A DNA stretch of 58,794 nucleotides from Methanobacterium sp. (GTDB taxonomy: Archaea > Methanobacteriota > Methanobacteria > Methanobacteriales > Methanobacteriaceae), in contig DUPR01000033.1 of NCBI GenBank assembly GCA_012838205.1, positions 1-58,794 of the forward strand, written 5' to 3'. A program made the translations under genes and the position numbers. Positions 9,051-19,731 of this stretch are shown here, piece after piece (the stretch's first letter is position 1; each line of letters opens with the position of its first letter). Under the pieces are notes generated by a model. The model saw nothing but the letters and a program-made list of their open reading frames with translations, had not been told where the DNA came from and ran no database searches.

Positions 9051-11074
9051 CTTATTCCTTCACCAATATCTGCATCAGGGGCGGTTAGGAGGCAAAGACT
9101 ATCCTCAGCTGCCAGTACCATTCCCTCCGATTTAATGCCGAAGAGTTTCGCTGGTTTAAGATTTGCCAGGACAATGACCTTCTGATTGAGAATTTCATCT
9201 GGAGAGTATTCGGTGGCTAGGCCTGCCACAATTTGCAATTTTTTATCTTTCACATCAACGATTAGTTTAAGTAATTTATCTGATCCTTTCACTTTTTCTG
9301 CGCCAATGATTTTACCAATTTTCAAGTCAAGTTTAGCGAAATCTTCAATACTGATAAGGTTTTCCATAGGTTCACTTTCCTCTAAATTCTTATACAACAG
9401 ATCTTTTTCTTTTTGAATGGTTTTATCTTCAATTTTTTCAAATAATGGTTTTGCTTTAGCAATCGGGGTTCCTACTTCAATAAACACTGCCGATTCATCC
9501 CAGTTAAACATGGGAACAGTTCCTTTGTTGTCATCTTCATCATCATTTAACTGGAAGATTTTTCTCATTTCAGTTGCACTATTAGGGAGGTAAGGAGTAA
9601 TAATAATGCTGATGACTTTTGCCAATTGATTACATAGATAAATACAAGTTCCAGCTCGTTGTGGATCTGATTTAACAGCTTTCCATGGCTCTTGATCATT
9701 GAAATATTTGTTCCCAGTTTTGGCTAACTTTACTATTTCCTTGAGACCTTCTCGGAAATTGAAATTTTCGATATGTTGACCAACTATTTCTGGTGTTTTT
9801 TTGATTTGTTTTTCTACTTTTTGATCATATTCATTCAGAGAACCAGGCTTTGGTATTTTTCCATTGAAAAATCGGTGGGTGAAGGAGAATGTACGGTGCA
9901 TGAAGTTCCCGACTACATCTGCCAGTTCATCATTGACTCTGCGCTGGAAATCATCCCATGAAAAGTCGGTATCCCGTGTTAGGGGGGCGTTAGCCACTAA
10001 ATAATACCGCAAAATATCTGGGTTAAATTTTTCTACAAAATCAGCAACCCAAATAACCCAATTTTTACTGGTAGACATCTTATGGCCTTCTAAGGATAAA
10101 TATTCTCCGGCAATTATGTTATATGGTAGTTTACATCCATATGCTAGCAAAAATGCTTGCCAAAATATGCTATGATGGTAAATGATATCTTTACCAATAA
10201 AGTGAACGGCTCGGTCATCCCAGTAAGGTTTCCATTTGGTGTTTTTTTGGCGAGCCCATTGCACTGCTGAGGAGATGTATCCTAAGAAAGCTTCCCCCCA
10301 AACATATATTATTTTACCTTCAGCATCGTCCAGTGGAACAGGGATGCCCCAATCCATGTCCCTGGTGAGTATCCAATCCTTCAGTCCTTCGTTGATCCAT
10401 TGTAATGCATAGTTTCTAACATTGGATGGGAGTTCATGGTTGTTTTCTATAACTGCTTTGAGTTGGTCTTGGAAGTGAGTTAAACGGAAGTAGTACTGAT
10501 TTGACTTTCTGACTTCTGGTTGTGACTGACATATGAGGCAGGAAGGTTCCACCAGTTGAACAGGTTCTAAGTGCCGGCCACAAGTTTCACAATGGTCTCC
10601 CCTAGCACCTTCAGCATTACACTGGGGGCAAATACCCTCCACATAGCGATCAGGGAGAAATCTGTCGCATTCAGGGCAGTAAAGTTGTTCAATGGTCTTT
10701 GGGTAAATGTAATCTTTTTCATAGAGCTTCAAAAAGAAATTTTGTGATATTTCATAGTGTAGGGGGTCTGATGTTCGGGAGAAATTGTTAAATGAAATGT
10801 CACAAGACTCTAAGTCCTTTTTTATTAATTCATAATTTCTACTGGCTATCTGAAATGGTGATGTTCCTTCTTTTTCTGCTTGAACAGCGATGGGTGTTCC
10901 ATGTTCATCAGTAGCACATACGAATAACACATCTTTGCCTTTCATACGGTTGTATCTGGCGTAAATATCTGCTGGTATGTATGTGGAGCGCATATGGCCC
11001 AAGTGGCATGGCCCATTGGCGTATGGCAGTGCACATGTAATGAAAACTTTACTTGAACTTGAATTTTTATTCAA
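9047..11074 (-). CDS. metG: Methionine--tRNA ligase
   Basis: Protein of 675 residues that charges tRNA-Met. It contains the class I HLGH signature in [13 protein letters not shown] near residue 20, a connective domain with four zinc knuckle half-sites (CPEC, CPQC, CETC, CLIC), the KMSTS loop in [10 protein letters not shown], the anticodon-binding helical domain, and a C-terminal EMAP/Trbp111-like tRNA-binding domain beginning [15 protein letters not shown]. The start is a TTG, fixed by a strong AGGAGG 8 bases upstream. It is the first gene of a four-gene operon with DUF530, the duplicated HTH gene and the GPT gene. Confidence 0.97.
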   Translation of the reverse strand: MNKNSSSSKVFITCALPYANGPCHLGHMRSTYIPADIYARYNRMKGKDVLFVCATDEHGTPIAVQAEKEGTSPFQIASRNYELIKKDLESCDISFNNFSRTSDPLHYEISQNFFLKLYEKDYIYPKTIEQLYCPECDRFLPDRYVEGICPQCNAEGARGDHCETCGRHLEPVQLVEPSCLICQSQPEVRKSNQYYFRLTHFQDQLKAVIENNHELPSNVRNYALQWINEGLKDWILTRDMDWGIPVPLDDAEGKIIYVWGEAFLGYISSAVQWARQKNTKWKPYWDDRAVHFIGKDIIYHHSIFWQAFLLAYGCKLPYNIIAGEYLSLEGHKMSTSKNWVIWVADFVEKFNPDILRYYLVANAPLTRDTDFSWDDFQRRVNDELADVVGNFMHRTFSFTHRFFNGKIPKPGSLNEYDQKVEKQIKKTPEIVGQHIENFNFREGLKEIVKLAKTGNKYFNDQEPWKAVKSDPQRAGTCIYLCNQLAKVISIIITPYLPNSATEMRKIFQLNDDEDDNKGTVPMFNWDESAVFIEVGTPIAKAKPLFEKIEDKTIQKEKDLLYKNLEESEPMENLISIEDFAKLDLKIGKIIGAEKVKGSDKLLKLIVDVKDKKLQIVAGLATEYSPDEILNQKVIVLANLKPAKLFGIKSEGMVLAAEDSLCLLTAPDADIGEGIR

Positions 11075-11401
11075 ACTCTATTCCTCCTTAAAAAAACTTG
11101 TGAAACGTAATATGGGAATTCTATAGCTTGTTTATCAATGAATATAATATATTTAATAGATTTTTTGTATCTTAGCTTTAAACTCATCAAAGTTAATGAT
11201 AAAGAATAGTAGTTGTTTTTATTTAATTTCTATATAAGATTTTATCATATATTTTTTTTATTGGATGAAAATTATGTAATTTTTCTGTTCCCGAATATTG
11301 TAATCACATATTATTATTGTTGGTAAAAGGAAATTTTATATAGGGGGCCGAATATAATTGTTAGTATTACATTAATAAGTTTGAGTGGTGAGGGGTTTGA
11401 A
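11075..11401. other. Divergent intergenic region metG / histidine kinase
   Basis: About 325 bases with no convincing gene. It holds the metG ribosome site (AGGAGG on the minus strand close to 11090) and, on the plus strand, the kinase TATA box. The centre is AT-rich with long T runs and no inverted repeat I consider significant. Confidence 0.6.
11334..11343 (+). promoter_or_regulatory. TATA box of the histidine kinase gene
   Basis: TTTTATATAG preceded by a purine-rich AAAGGAAA that fits an archaeal BRE. It lies about 60 bases before the proposed TTG start, which predicts transcription from about 11366 and a short leader. Confidence 0.55.
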
Positions 11402-14401
11402 TTGAAAAATAATAATATTGATAAAAATAATGAAAAAAGGCCTATTTCGTCAGACAATAAAAATATTGCTCTAAATAGAGCGTTGGATGTTGAAAAGTCC
11501 ACCCTTTTTGATTTGGAACTAAAAAACTCACTTCTTGATTTTGCATCAGATTCTATTTGGGTTATAGATTTTAAGGGTAATTTCCTTTACGTAAATAAAT
11601 CTGCTTATAAAACGCTTGGTTTTACAAAAAAAGAGTTAATGAACATGAACATCCATGAATTGGATGCTCCAGAATATTCTGAATCAATTGATCAATATTT
11701 GAAAGAATTAATGGAAACTGGTGAGGCCAAATATGAAACTTGCCATTATCATAAAGATGGATCTCAAATACCAGTAGAAATCCAATCAAAAATAATTGAA
11801 TTAAATGGTCAAAAACTGGTTTTAAGTATAATTAGGGATATAAATATTTATAAAAACTTCCAGAATAATTCGGAAAAAGCAATAAAAAATCAAACTGAGG
11901 AATTTCGGAAATTAAATAATAAACTCAGAAAAAAAGAAAAAATGGCCCTAAATTTAAATAATTTAAAAGAAAAGCTACTAAAATCAATGTTTTTGGAAGA
12001 AAAACTGAAACTCATCACTGATAACGTAGTTGAAATGTTTGATGCCGATATTGCCAGAATATGGCTACTCAAAAATGCAGATCTGTGTGATGAGGGATGC
12101 ATTTATGCTAAAATCACTAAAGAACCTCACAAATGTAAGAACAGATCATCATGCTTTCATCTGGTGGCCAGTTCCGGACGATATGCAGATCTAAATGGTT
12201 ATCACAGACGAATCCCAATGGGAAGTTATAAAATTGGGAGAATAGCCGCAAGTGATGATTTTAACTTTGTTATCAACCGCGCAGTTCATGATCCTCGAAT
12301 TAATTATGATGAGTGGGTACGAAATCTTGGTTTGGACTACTTTTATGGTTTTGTACTCGGCTCTGAAGATGGAAAACCAATTGGTGTTCTGGGACTATTT
12401 CGAAAAGAAGTTTTAGACTCCGATTCAGAATTCCTGCTGGAAGATTTAGCTAACACAACTTCTCAAGTGATTATTAATTGGAATATAGGTCAAACCTTAT
12501 TAACTAGTGAGAATAAGTATCGGACTCTTACTGAGGCATCAACAGATAGTATATTTTTATTTGATAAAAATCTGCATTATGTCTATTTGAATAGTCAAGC
12601 TCTTAAAATGGTTGGTTTGAAGCCTGACGAGATCATTGGCAAAGGATTAGAAGTGGCATTCCCTTCTGAATTGGTTAAATACATGAAAACGAATGTTAAA
12701 AATGTTTTCAAGTCAGGTGAACCTTTTTCTGAAGAACATAAATACGTGTTATCTTCTGGTGAGCGATGGCTGAACACATCACTGATTCCCATAAAGGAGG
12801 ATGACATAACAAATTTTGTTTTAGGCATTTCAAGAGATATTACAGAATATAAACTATTCCAAGTCGAGTCAAAAGAAAGAGAAGAGGAGCTTCGACTATT
12901 AACAGAGAAAATGACAGATGTTATTTTTCAGATCGATTCGGATTGCATCATAACTTATGTCAGTCCTTCATTAAAACAATTGAGTGGATATAATCCCCGG
13001 GAAATTATTAAAAAGAGAATTGAAAATTTTATCCATCCTGAAGATGTGGACCAAGTATTAGATATACTTCGTAAGCTTCCTGATAATAAAAAATCGGTTA
13101 ATATAGAGTACCGGATCAAAAGATCTGATGGAATTAATCTTTGGGTTGAATCAAGTTGTAACGCGATTTATGACGTGGACGGCACGTTTAAATCCATTGT
13201 TTTAGTAACTAGGAATATTAATAAACGTAAAAATACAGAAGAGCAAATCAAAATAAAAAATCAAACACTGCAAGGAATTAATAAAATATTTGAAGAATCA
13301 TTGATATCAGAAGATGAGCACGAAGTATCTAAAAGTTCCCTCAACGTTTGTAAAGAAATAACCAACAGTAAATTTGGTTGGATACTTGAATTGAATTCTA
13401 AAGGAGGTCTGAACACTTTATCCGGTTCGGATCATGGTTGGGGTGAATATTTTATTACTGAAAAGAAAAATGGGGTTCTTCCCAATGGTACGAAAGAACA
13501 TGGTCTTTTTGGTAAAGTGATTAGGGATGGTAGATCATTTTTCACCAATGATCCTCACCATCATGAATCTAGTGTAAGAACATCACCAAGTCATCCTCGC
13601 ATAACCTCCTTTTTAGGGGTGCCTTTAGAGCAAGGTGGTAAGGTTATTGGTGCAATATGTCTGGCTAATAAGGAAGATGGATACAATTTAAAAGACCAAG
13701 AAATTATGGAAAAATTATCTGTAGCAATTTCTGAGTCTTTAATGCGAAAACGAGCTGAAAGCTCATTGATAACAGCCCTTAAAGATAAAGATTTGCTGAT
13801 TAAAGAGATTCATCACCGAGTCAAAAATAATCTAATGGTCATATCCAGCCTTTTAAACCTTCAATCACGATATATTAAGGATAAAGAGGCATTAGGTCTA
13901 TTCAGGGAAAGTCAGAGCAGAGCTAAATCTATGGCCCTAATCCATGAACGTCTTTACAAGTCTGAAGATTTTAAAACCATTAACTTTGGTGACTACATCA
14001 CTAATCTGGCGGATATCCTTTACAACACATATATGACTGATAAAAATCGCGTAAAACTCGATCTTCAAATGGAAAATATGGATGATCTCAAGGTGGATAT
14101 TAACAATGCAATCCCACTGGGCTTAATAGTCAATGAATTGCTTTCAAACGCTATGAAACATGCCTTTCCTAAAGATATGTCTGGCATGATCATTGTAGAT
14201 TTTTCTAAAGAAGATGATCAATTCGAATTAGTTGTCAGTGATAATGGAATAGGGTTTCCTCAAGAATTAGATTATAAAAACACAGAATCTTTAGGTTTAC
14301 AAGTAGTTAACACCTTAACCAACCAAATCGGTGGAAAAATTACTATGGAAGTAGATAATGGTACCACTTTCACCATTAAATTCAAGGAAGATTTTGATTA
14401 A
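11402..14401 (+). CDS. Multi-PAS/GAF sensor histidine kinase (HisKA_2 type)
   Basis: Soluble protein of about 999 residues. In order: PAS (about 36-150), coiled coil, a cysteine-bearing GAF (about 205-360, with C229, C233, C245 and C251), PAS (about 369-485), PAS (about 496-615), GAF (about 640-785), a HisKA_2 dimerisation box EIHHRVKNN with the phospho-acceptor histidine at 804/805, and a HATPase domain with the N box [12 protein letters not shown] and DNGIGFP. No membrane helix is present, so it should sense a cytoplasmic signal. The TTG at 11402 is preferred because GGTGAGGGG stands just before it; a TTG at 11381 would add 7 residues. No response regulator is adjacent. Confidence 0.93.
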   Translation: MKNNNIDKNNEKRPISSDNKNIALNRALDVEKSTLFDLELKNSLLDFASDSIWVIDFKGNFLYVNKSAYKTLGFTKKELMNMNIHELDAPEYSESIDQYLKELMETGEAKYETCHYHKDGSQIPVEIQSKIIELNGQKLVLSIIRDINIYKNFQNNSEKAIKNQTEEFRKLNNKLRKKEKMALNLNNLKEKLLKSMFLEEKLKLITDNVVEMFDADIARIWLLKNADLCDEGCIYAKITKEPHKCKNRSSCFHLVASSGRYADLNGYHRRIPMGSYKIGRIAASDDFNFVINRAVHDPRINYDEWVRNLGLDYFYGFVLGSEDGKPIGVLGLFRKEVLDSDSEFLLEDLANTTSQVIINWNIGQTLLTSENKYRTLTEASTDSIFLFDKNLHYVYLNSQALKMVGLKPDEIIGKGLEVAFPSELVKYMKTNVKNVFKSGEPFSEEHKYVLSSGERWLNTSLIPIKEDDITNFVLGISRDITEYKLFQVESKEREEELRLLTEKMTDVIFQIDSDCIITYVSPSLKQLSGYNPREIIKKRIENFIHPEDVDQVLDILRKLPDNKKSVNIEYRIKRSDGINLWVESSCNAIYDVDGTFKSIVLVTRNINKRKNTEEQIKIKNQTLQGINKIFEESLISEDEHEVSKSSLNVCKEITNSKFGWILELNSKGGLNTLSGSDHGWGEYFITEKKNGVLPNGTKEHGLFGKVIRDGRSFFTNDPHHHESSVRTSPSHPRITSFLGVPLEQGGKVIGAICLANKEDGYNLKDQEIMEKLSVAISESLMRKRAESSLITALKDKDLLIKEIHHRVKNNLMVISSLLNLQSRYIKDKEALGLFRESQSRAKSMALIHERLYKSEDFKTINFGDYITNLADILYNTYMTDKNRVKLDLQMENMDDLKVDINNAIPLGLIVNELLSNAMKHAFPKDMSGMIIVDFSKEDDQFELVVSDNGIGFPQELDYKNTESLGLQVVNTLTNQIGGKITMEVDNGTTFTIKFKEDFD

Positions 14402-14425
14402 TTTTTTTTTAGGACAATTTTTTTT
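14402..14425 (+). terminator. Poly-T terminator after the histidine kinase
   Basis: Two T runs (9 and 8 bases) separated by AGGACAA immediately follow the TAA. Archaeal RNA polymerase terminates at such U-rich tracts without needing a hairpin. Confidence 0.55.
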
Positions 14426-14560
14426 AAATATTAATCCAAGTAATTTGAGTCACCTTCACCAAGAATCAACCCCGCTATTTTTTTTATTTGAAATTTTTAA
14501 AAAATGCCATGTTATTAATTAGTAAATTTTATTAAAATGCCCTGGATATAGATAGATGGT

Positions 14561-16003
14561 ATGGTTTCCATTTCTTTTTTAAACCCACTATCCTCAGAAG
14601 GAAAAGATGTTGTAAGGGAACTGGGTAGTTTTGAAGGTATATCTGAAGATATTCCTCAGCTAAGGAGTATTATCACTCACAACCCCTCACAGGAAATAGC
14701 AGATGATAGTGAAATACCTTCTAATTTTCTGGAACTTGCTTTAAAACGTATCGAATGGTATGTTAAGAAAAAAAATGAACGAGAATTTAATGGTAGGGCC
14801 TATGCATATTTATCAGATGATCAAATAACTAAATATGATGTTATTTCATTTTATCTATTATGTCAAGCTATAGGAGTTAAATTTGGCCCGAACTCTCGCG
14901 AAACCAGAGTTATGGTGGAGTCTCAGGGAGATTTGATTAAGGAGAGATTGGGTAAACTACATGTAGATGAAGGCCGGCAACTGGTAGGGCAATCCCTCCA
15001 AATGTACTTGAATGATGATCAAGTGCACTGGACATTCTTTGAAGAACTTCTAAGCTCACGTAAAATAAGACTCACCGAACTTATACTTGATCAAGGGGAG
15101 CTAATACTCGATCAGGAAGATTTTATGGAGAGATTCGGATCAAAAATCAAACATCGAAATCCTCAGAGTATGTACCAGCTTTTAATTGGTGATGAACTTA
15201 AAGAACTCATCATGATCAAGCTTATCATGCAGGAAACTGAGAATTACATTAAACAAGTTCATGAAAAGGCTAAAAAAATGGTTGAACCTAATCCTATATT
15301 GTTGGATTTGGCTGAAGAGGTTGCAGAAGTTCTTTCTAGACCAATGCAAAGTCAAACTTACGGATCCATGGGAGGTGGAGGGGGGCCTTTGAAGGCCGGA
15401 CCACTCAATCATCACGCATTTCCTCCTTGTGTGAAAAAAGCTTTGGAAGGGATTAAATCTGGGGGCAGAAATGATGGGATTGTACTATTTATGACTCCAT
15501 TTGTTTCATATGCTCGCCTCTATCCAGATGTTTTCAGGATGAACATCACCAAACGTGTTTCTGATCAGGATCCTAATCTGGAGATAACTGAAAATGAAGT
15601 TTTGCCACTGATTTATGAGGCTGCTCAACGATGTGTTCCTCCATTATTTGATGATCAACCTCAAGAAAAGGTTAATATTAATGCTAAGTTGGGTTTTGGA
15701 ATGCATAGTGTGCTTAAGTTGGATCATGAAGGTGAAACAACTTGGTACACGCCTATGAGTTGTGAAAAGATTAAATTACACCTTCCCCACCTATGTAAAC
15801 CAGACGATCTTTGTAAAAAGATCGGCAATCCTCTGAGCTATTATAACCGCAGGATATGGGAAGTTAAAAATTTAAAACCTGAAGGTTCTAAAGCACCAGA
15901 TAGGGGAGATGCTGACAAACACAATAAAACTGGAGTTTCTAGAGAAGGGGAAACTGATCACAACAAGCCCAAGGCAGCCGATCCTAATAATAGAGAGGTT
16001 TGA
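14561..16003 (+). CDS. priL: DNA primase large subunit PriL
   Basis: Protein of 480 residues, the regulatory and Fe-S subunit of the archaeal replicative primase. The C-terminal domain shows FPPC (C290) and a C401/C412/C418 group in PMSCEKI, PHLCKPDDLC and the family motif GNPLSYY, consistent with four ligands of a [4Fe-4S] cluster; C358 (AQRC) is an extra cysteine. After about residue 437 there is a polar, charged tail of about 45 residues that is probably disordered. The leader is very short: a TTTTATTAAA box lies about 35 bases upstream and no good Shine-Dalgarno is present. The gene stops 2 bases before priS, so the two subunits are co-translated. Confidence 0.95.
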   Translation: MVSISFLNPLSSEGKDVVRELGSFEGISEDIPQLRSIITHNPSQEIADDSEIPSNFLELALKRIEWYVKKKNEREFNGRAYAYLSDDQITKYDVISFYLLCQAIGVKFGPNSRETRVMVESQGDLIKERLGKLHVDEGRQLVGQSLQMYLNDDQVHWTFFEELLSSRKIRLTELILDQGELILDQEDFMERFGSKIKHRNPQSMYQLLIGDELKELIMIKLIMQETENYIKQVHEKAKKMVEPNPILLDLAEEVAEVLSRPMQSQTYGSMGGGGGPLKAGPLNHHAFPPCVKKALEGIKSGGRNDGIVLFMTPFVSYARLYPDVFRMNITKRVSDQDPNLEITENEVLPLIYEAAQRCVPPLFDDQPQEKVNINAKLGFGMHSVLKLDHEGETTWYTPMSCEKIKLHLPHLCKPDDLCKKIGNPLSYYNRRIWEVKNLKPEGSKAPDRGDADKHNKTGVSREGETDHNKPKAADPNNREV

Positions 16004-16005
16004 TC

Positions 16006-16971
16006 ATGGATTTAAAGCCTACTAGTCCTAATGAACGTCGCCAGTATTATCGGGAAGAATGGGATGTTAAAAACATACCGGATTATATTCGTGAATCACT
16101 CATTCAACGCGAATTTGGTTTTGATCATATGGGAAGGGGGCCAAATGACCGTTACCGAGTCTTTAAAAACACAGATTATTTAAGAAAATTTATGAGGTAC
16201 CGTGCACCATTTGCGGCATATTCCTCAGTAGCATTATATCATAAGCCTCGGAGAAGGGATGGGTGGATAAAAGCAGAGTTAGTTTTTGATGTTGATGCTA
16301 AAGATATACCCATAAGGTCCTGTGGTTGTAGTAATGTCTGTGAAGTATGTTTAAATCAAGCAAAAGATATTGTTCATGGTCTGGTGGATACTATAAAAGG
16401 TGACTTGGGACTATCAAATATTCATGTTGTATATTCTGGCCGAGGATATCACATAAGGGTACTGGATGATTTGGTTATGGGTGCAGACAGTGATGTACGC
16501 AGCCAGATCGTTAAATATTTAGTTGGCTCTGAAGTTCCACGTAGTGAATACTCCAGCCACGGGATGAAATACAATCTGGAACACTTTACCATCCCATTTG
16601 GTTATCCGCAAGTATTCACCAATCGAATGAAACAAGCAATTTTAGCAGTAAATCTGGAAACAGAAATTGATGGAGTAAACAAGAATATTCTCAAAGCAGT
16701 CATAAAACACCGGGACCTATTAAAAGATAATCAGTGGGGCATCTTCAGGAAAAATATTGGCCCTATTAGGTATAATAAACTGGTTAAAGGTATTGCTTCA
16801 CTTAATCTCACCCTGGTGGATGCTAAGGTTTCTATAGATCTTAAAAGGATATTAAGACTACCAACCTCTATCCACTCTGGTGTCAGTATGATAGCTACAG
16901 AAATTAAGAATCTAGAGACATTCGACCCATTTCAAGATGCAGTTCCCCAGTTCGTTTATGAAAGGAATTAG
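16006..16971 (+). CDS. priS: DNA primase small (catalytic) subunit PriS
   Basis: Protein of 321 residues that synthesises RNA/DNA primers with PriL. The catalytic D-x-D is at residues 95-97 (VFDVDAKD). A zinc-binding group C106, C108, C112, C115 follows immediately, and SGRGYHIRV gives the conserved histidine loop. The C-terminal F-D-P-F-Q-D-A motif is near the end. The ATG at 16006 is preferred over the TTG at 16000 because AGAGGT lies upstream and only the ATG is outside the priL stop. An operon with priL is clear. Confidence 0.96.
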   Translation: MDLKPTSPNERRQYYREEWDVKNIPDYIRESLIQREFGFDHMGRGPNDRYRVFKNTDYLRKFMRYRAPFAAYSSVALYHKPRRRDGWIKAELVFDVDAKDIPIRSCGCSNVCEVCLNQAKDIVHGLVDTIKGDLGLSNIHVVYSGRGYHIRVLDDLVMGADSDVRSQIVKYLVGSEVPRSEYSSHGMKYNLEHFTIPFGYPQVFTNRMKQAILAVNLETEIDGVNKNILKAVIKHRDLLKDNQWGIFRKNIGPIRYNKLVKGIASLNLTLVDAKVSIDLKRILRLPTSIHSGVSMIATEIKNLETFDPFQDAVPQFVYERN

Positions 16972-17039
16972 TAATTGACAAACGATTTTTTAAAAGAATA
17001 ATAAAATCTTTCAGCGAGAATAAAAAAGAAATTAAGTTA

Positions 17040-17047
17040 TTTTTTTT
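17040..17047 (+). terminator. Poly-T tract downstream of priS
   Basis: A run of T residues (TTATTTTTTTTATAA) about 70 bases after the priS stop, in the gap before the convergent cca gene. A likely U-tract terminator for priL-priS. Confidence 0.4.
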
Positions 17048-17093
17048 ATAATATCCTAAAAATCAGTTGTGATTAGATTTTAAAAAAAACATT

Positions 17094-18497
17094 TCATCTA
17101 AATAACAACTCATATTTGTGAAGATAGCAGTACAAATATTTCAGCAATTCTTCATCTGATTTGCCCTTAATCAAAAGGTCTCCCACATTCATTAAATGAT
17201 AATCATCCAGGATTTTCTTTTTCAGATGTTTTCCAACTCTTAAATTTCTGATCCCATTTTTTGTGAGAGTTCCTTTAATAAGTGACTCTGCATCTTGATG
17301 TTCACGTCTAATTAGTGTCACCCACTGGTCAGCTTCAACCCATGATTCTGGGTGTTTTTCAATAAATCTTTTCCCATTTTCTTTATCCCATACTTTAGGA
17401 CCAAAATGTTTTCTAAAACCCGGAAGATGCCAAGTGTTCATCTCCAAAAGAATAAAAACCAGATTTTCGCCATCATCACTACCTTGACAAGTCCAACAAT
17501 CACTTCCTAAGACGCTAAAATCCCCAGTCTCCAAAATCTTAACCAGAGAATTTTCTGTTTTCTTTATTTGGGGATACAAAGCATCAGAAGGAATATCCGG
17601 AGCTGAAAAAGTAATAACAATAGAATGAGTATCTCTTTTATCAAATTCAACCTTCAAGGCTCGCCTATCCAACGTAATATCTTTAGGGTAAAAATATGCT
17701 GTTTTGGGATTTTCAAGGAAATTAACAGCTGCAACTCGGAATTCGGCCATTTTTTGCAGGGTCAATGCTGCTGCAACATTCCGGTTCGAATCCGTGGGAT
17801 CCACCACAATCAATGGATCATCAAAAAGATTAGATGTACCGTATTCCATCAAGTCTATTTGGTAGCCAGGTTTCCAGTCAGTCCAAACATTTCGCAGTAC
17901 TTCTAGAAATGAACCGTAATTGATAATGAGTAACTCACATAGGTAACCAGAAAATCCACCAACCTTGAATTCAGAGCCATAAGTGCCAACCATTTTCATG
18001 AACCTTTTCAAAAGTCGTACTTCTTTTTCCTGGCCCACTTTCAAACTTTTTTTCACGTATTCAGTGTGCAGTATTGTACGATCAACTGCGGATTTCAATT
18101 GTGTTGCTTTGCTTATATCATAACAAGGTACCAAATCAACGGGGTAGCCATCTATATTGCCTGATAAGTAGGGATGTGATGCGTAACGCTCCTCATAAGT
18201 TCCACCTATCTGTTCGATGCAGTTGTATGCTAATTTCATGCCTTGAACTTTGAGATCCTCTAGAGAAGTGTTGAGTGGGAATTTGATGAAAATATCAATA
18301 TCTACGTCATCATAATCATCAGAATAAATCCAAGTTTTTTTGGCAACAGAGCCAAGGAGAACTGCTTCGGCATTAAAACCCTTTTTTTTGGCGGTAGAAT
18401 TTATAATATCAATTATTTTGTTTGATAATTCTTTTACCTTCTTTTCATTATCTGCAGAAGGCTCTATATCATCTAGAATTGTTTTAAAATCAATCAA
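17094..18497 (-). CDS. cca: CCA-adding enzyme (class I tRNA nucleotidyltransferase)
   Basis: Protein of 467 residues that builds or repairs the CCA end of tRNA. The nucleotidyltransferase core shows G-S at residues 49-50 (LLGSVAKKTW) and the acidic D-V-D-I-D at 64-68, the pattern of archaeal class I enzymes. The central and tail domains (QVTLIRREH-like segment and helical C-terminus) match the family length of about 450. The start is a TTG with GAGGT 7 bases upstream. It is followed on the same strand by nothing close; thpR lies upstream with a gap of about 120 bases. Confidence 0.95.
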   Translation of the reverse strand: MIDFKTILDDIEPSADNEKKVKELSNKIIDIINSTAKKKGFNAEAVLLGSVAKKTWIYSDDYDDVDIDIFIKFPLNTSLEDLKVQGMKLAYNCIEQIGGTYEERYASHPYLSGNIDGYPVDLVPCYDISKATQLKSAVDRTILHTEYVKKSLKVGQEKEVRLLKRFMKMVGTYGSEFKVGGFSGYLCELLIINYGSFLEVLRNVWTDWKPGYQIDLMEYGTSNLFDDPLIVVDPTDSNRNVAAALTLQKMAEFRVAAVNFLENPKTAYFYPKDITLDRRALKVEFDKRDTHSIVITFSAPDIPSDALYPQIKKTENSLVKILETGDFSVLGSDCWTCQGSDDGENLVFILLEMNTWHLPGFRKHFGPKVWDKENGKRFIEKHPESWVEADQWVTLIRREHQDAESLIKGTLTKNGIRNLRVGKHLKKKILDDYHLMNVGDLLIKGKSDEELLKYLYCYLHKYELLFR

Positions 18498-18620
18498 TTA
18501 TAATACCTCAATCGTATTATTTATTTCTAAATCATTTCTATTCTACTTTTTTCACGTTTTGCAAATAAAATTGTACTATCCCTTACAATAATTGGAATTT
18601 ATCCTAATAAGGGAAAAGTG

Positions 18621-19169
18621 TTAAATAAAAAATTCATGTATATCTGTATAAATAGGGCCTACAGGAGTTAATTCACTCTTTTTTAACACTAACTTTTCCA
18701 CATCCATTTGCCCTATTTCAATATCATGTAACATTTCTATTTTACTGGCTAGGAGTTCTTTGTTATGCGAACCTTTCACCCGGGCAATAGTAAGATGAGG
18801 AGTATAACTTCGCTCCTTTTTAAATCCCATTTTGGCAAATTCCTGATCTAAATCTTTCTGAAGTTGTGAAAAGTTCGTTGGGTCTTCAATTCCCAACCAT
18901 ACCACTCGCATATAGCCGGGATGAGGGAAAACTCCAGTTCCTTTAATATGGAGAGGAAAAGACTGGTAATTTTCTAGTTTTTCCTCAGTAATACTAGTAA
19001 TGTGTTGAATTTGTTCTGGATTTATTTCACCGAAGAATTTGAAGGTGAAATGGAGGTTTTCAGAATCCACTAACTTTAAAGGTGCATCAGTTTTCATCAA
19101 ATCTTTTTGTATCTTCTGTATTTTGTATGATAATCGACGATCTACATCAACTGCTAAAAATACTCTCAC
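18621..19169 (-). CDS. thpR: RNA 2',3'-cyclic phosphodiesterase ThpR
   Basis: Protein of 182 residues of the 2H phosphoesterase superfamily. Both H-x-T motifs are present, H40-F-T42 and H125-L-T127, at the spacing of the LigT/ThpR family. It opens 2',3'-cyclic phosphates on RNA ends. The start is a GTG, set by GGTGATAAA directly upstream. It sits upstream of cca on the same strand, in line with a shared RNA-processing theme in archaea. Confidence 0.93.
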   Translation of the reverse strand: MRVFLAVDVDRRLSYKIQKIQKDLMKTDAPLKLVDSENLHFTFKFFGEINPEQIQHITSITEEKLENYQSFPLHIKGTGVFPHPGYMRVVWLGIEDPTNFSQLQKDLDQEFAKMGFKKERSYTPHLTIARVKGSHNKELLASKIEMLHDIEIGQMDVEKLVLKKSELTPVGPIYTDIHEFFI

Positions 19170-19731
19170 TTTATCACCATAATCACATTATAGGTAAGTC
19201 TTCCCATTTAATCTCATCAGTTTATTTTTATCAATTTATTATTATTTTTTTTATCAAATAATAAGGTTTTTTATTGTATCTACACTCTCTTCTGGAGTTT
19301 CTATTCTTTTCAGAGTAAGTTAAATCAGGATGGATATTATGAGTTTCCTGAAACATTTTTTTTAACCAATGTTTTTTAATTTATTCGTATTCAGTTTTGG
19401 TTTTAACCAATTTTGTTTTGGGATTAAAAATTGGTGTTAAAAGGCAGATATGCAACAAGTATCTCCTTGAAATTTTAGTTCCTTTTTTTATCCACCAGTA
19501 TCTGGTATTTCAACACCATGCAAACCCTCTTCAACGATACTTGATTGCCATTAAAACAAGATTGGAATTATAAAAATGGAAAATTATCCTATGGTCAATT
19601 CGGAAACCAGTATTATTTATTGAATAATGTAATTTAGATAAAAAAATTAATTGAATTCAATGTTTTGCAGTATGAGGGGAGTTTTAAGGGATTTTAAAAG
19701 GTTGAAAAAATATATAAAAGGTTTTCTTTTA
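19170..19731. other. Long intergenic region with two hairpins, no clear gene
   Basis: About 560 bases between thpR and the DHQ synthase II gene, both on the minus strand. I found no reading frame with a good ribosome site. Two inverted repeats stand out: 19351-19374 (AAACATT / AATGTTT, followed by T residues) and 19401-19442 (a roughly 14-bp imperfect stem). Both contain TTTTAACCAAT. A non-coding RNA or terminator function is possible but unproven. Confidence 0.5.
19401..19442. repeat. Imperfect inverted repeat
   Basis: TTTTAACCAATTTT pairs with AAAATTGGTGTTAAAA across a loop of about 12 bases, with a 2-base bulge. It is about 290 bases downstream of the DHQ synthase II stop on the minus strand. 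Its role is unknown; a late terminator or small RNA is conceivable. Confidence 0.45.

Noticed and set aside
17780..17805. GGTTCGAATCC, identical to a tRNA T-loop consensus, on the plus strand.
   Set aside because: It lies inside the cca coding frame (encoding DSNR), only three stem pairs form and no acceptor, D or anticodon arm can be found around it.
19480..19560. Short coding-like frame on the minus strand (IVEEGLHGVEIPDTGG) in the 560-base gap.
   Set aside because: Only about 20 codons before an upstream stop, no start codon and no ribosome site; not enough to call a pseudogene.
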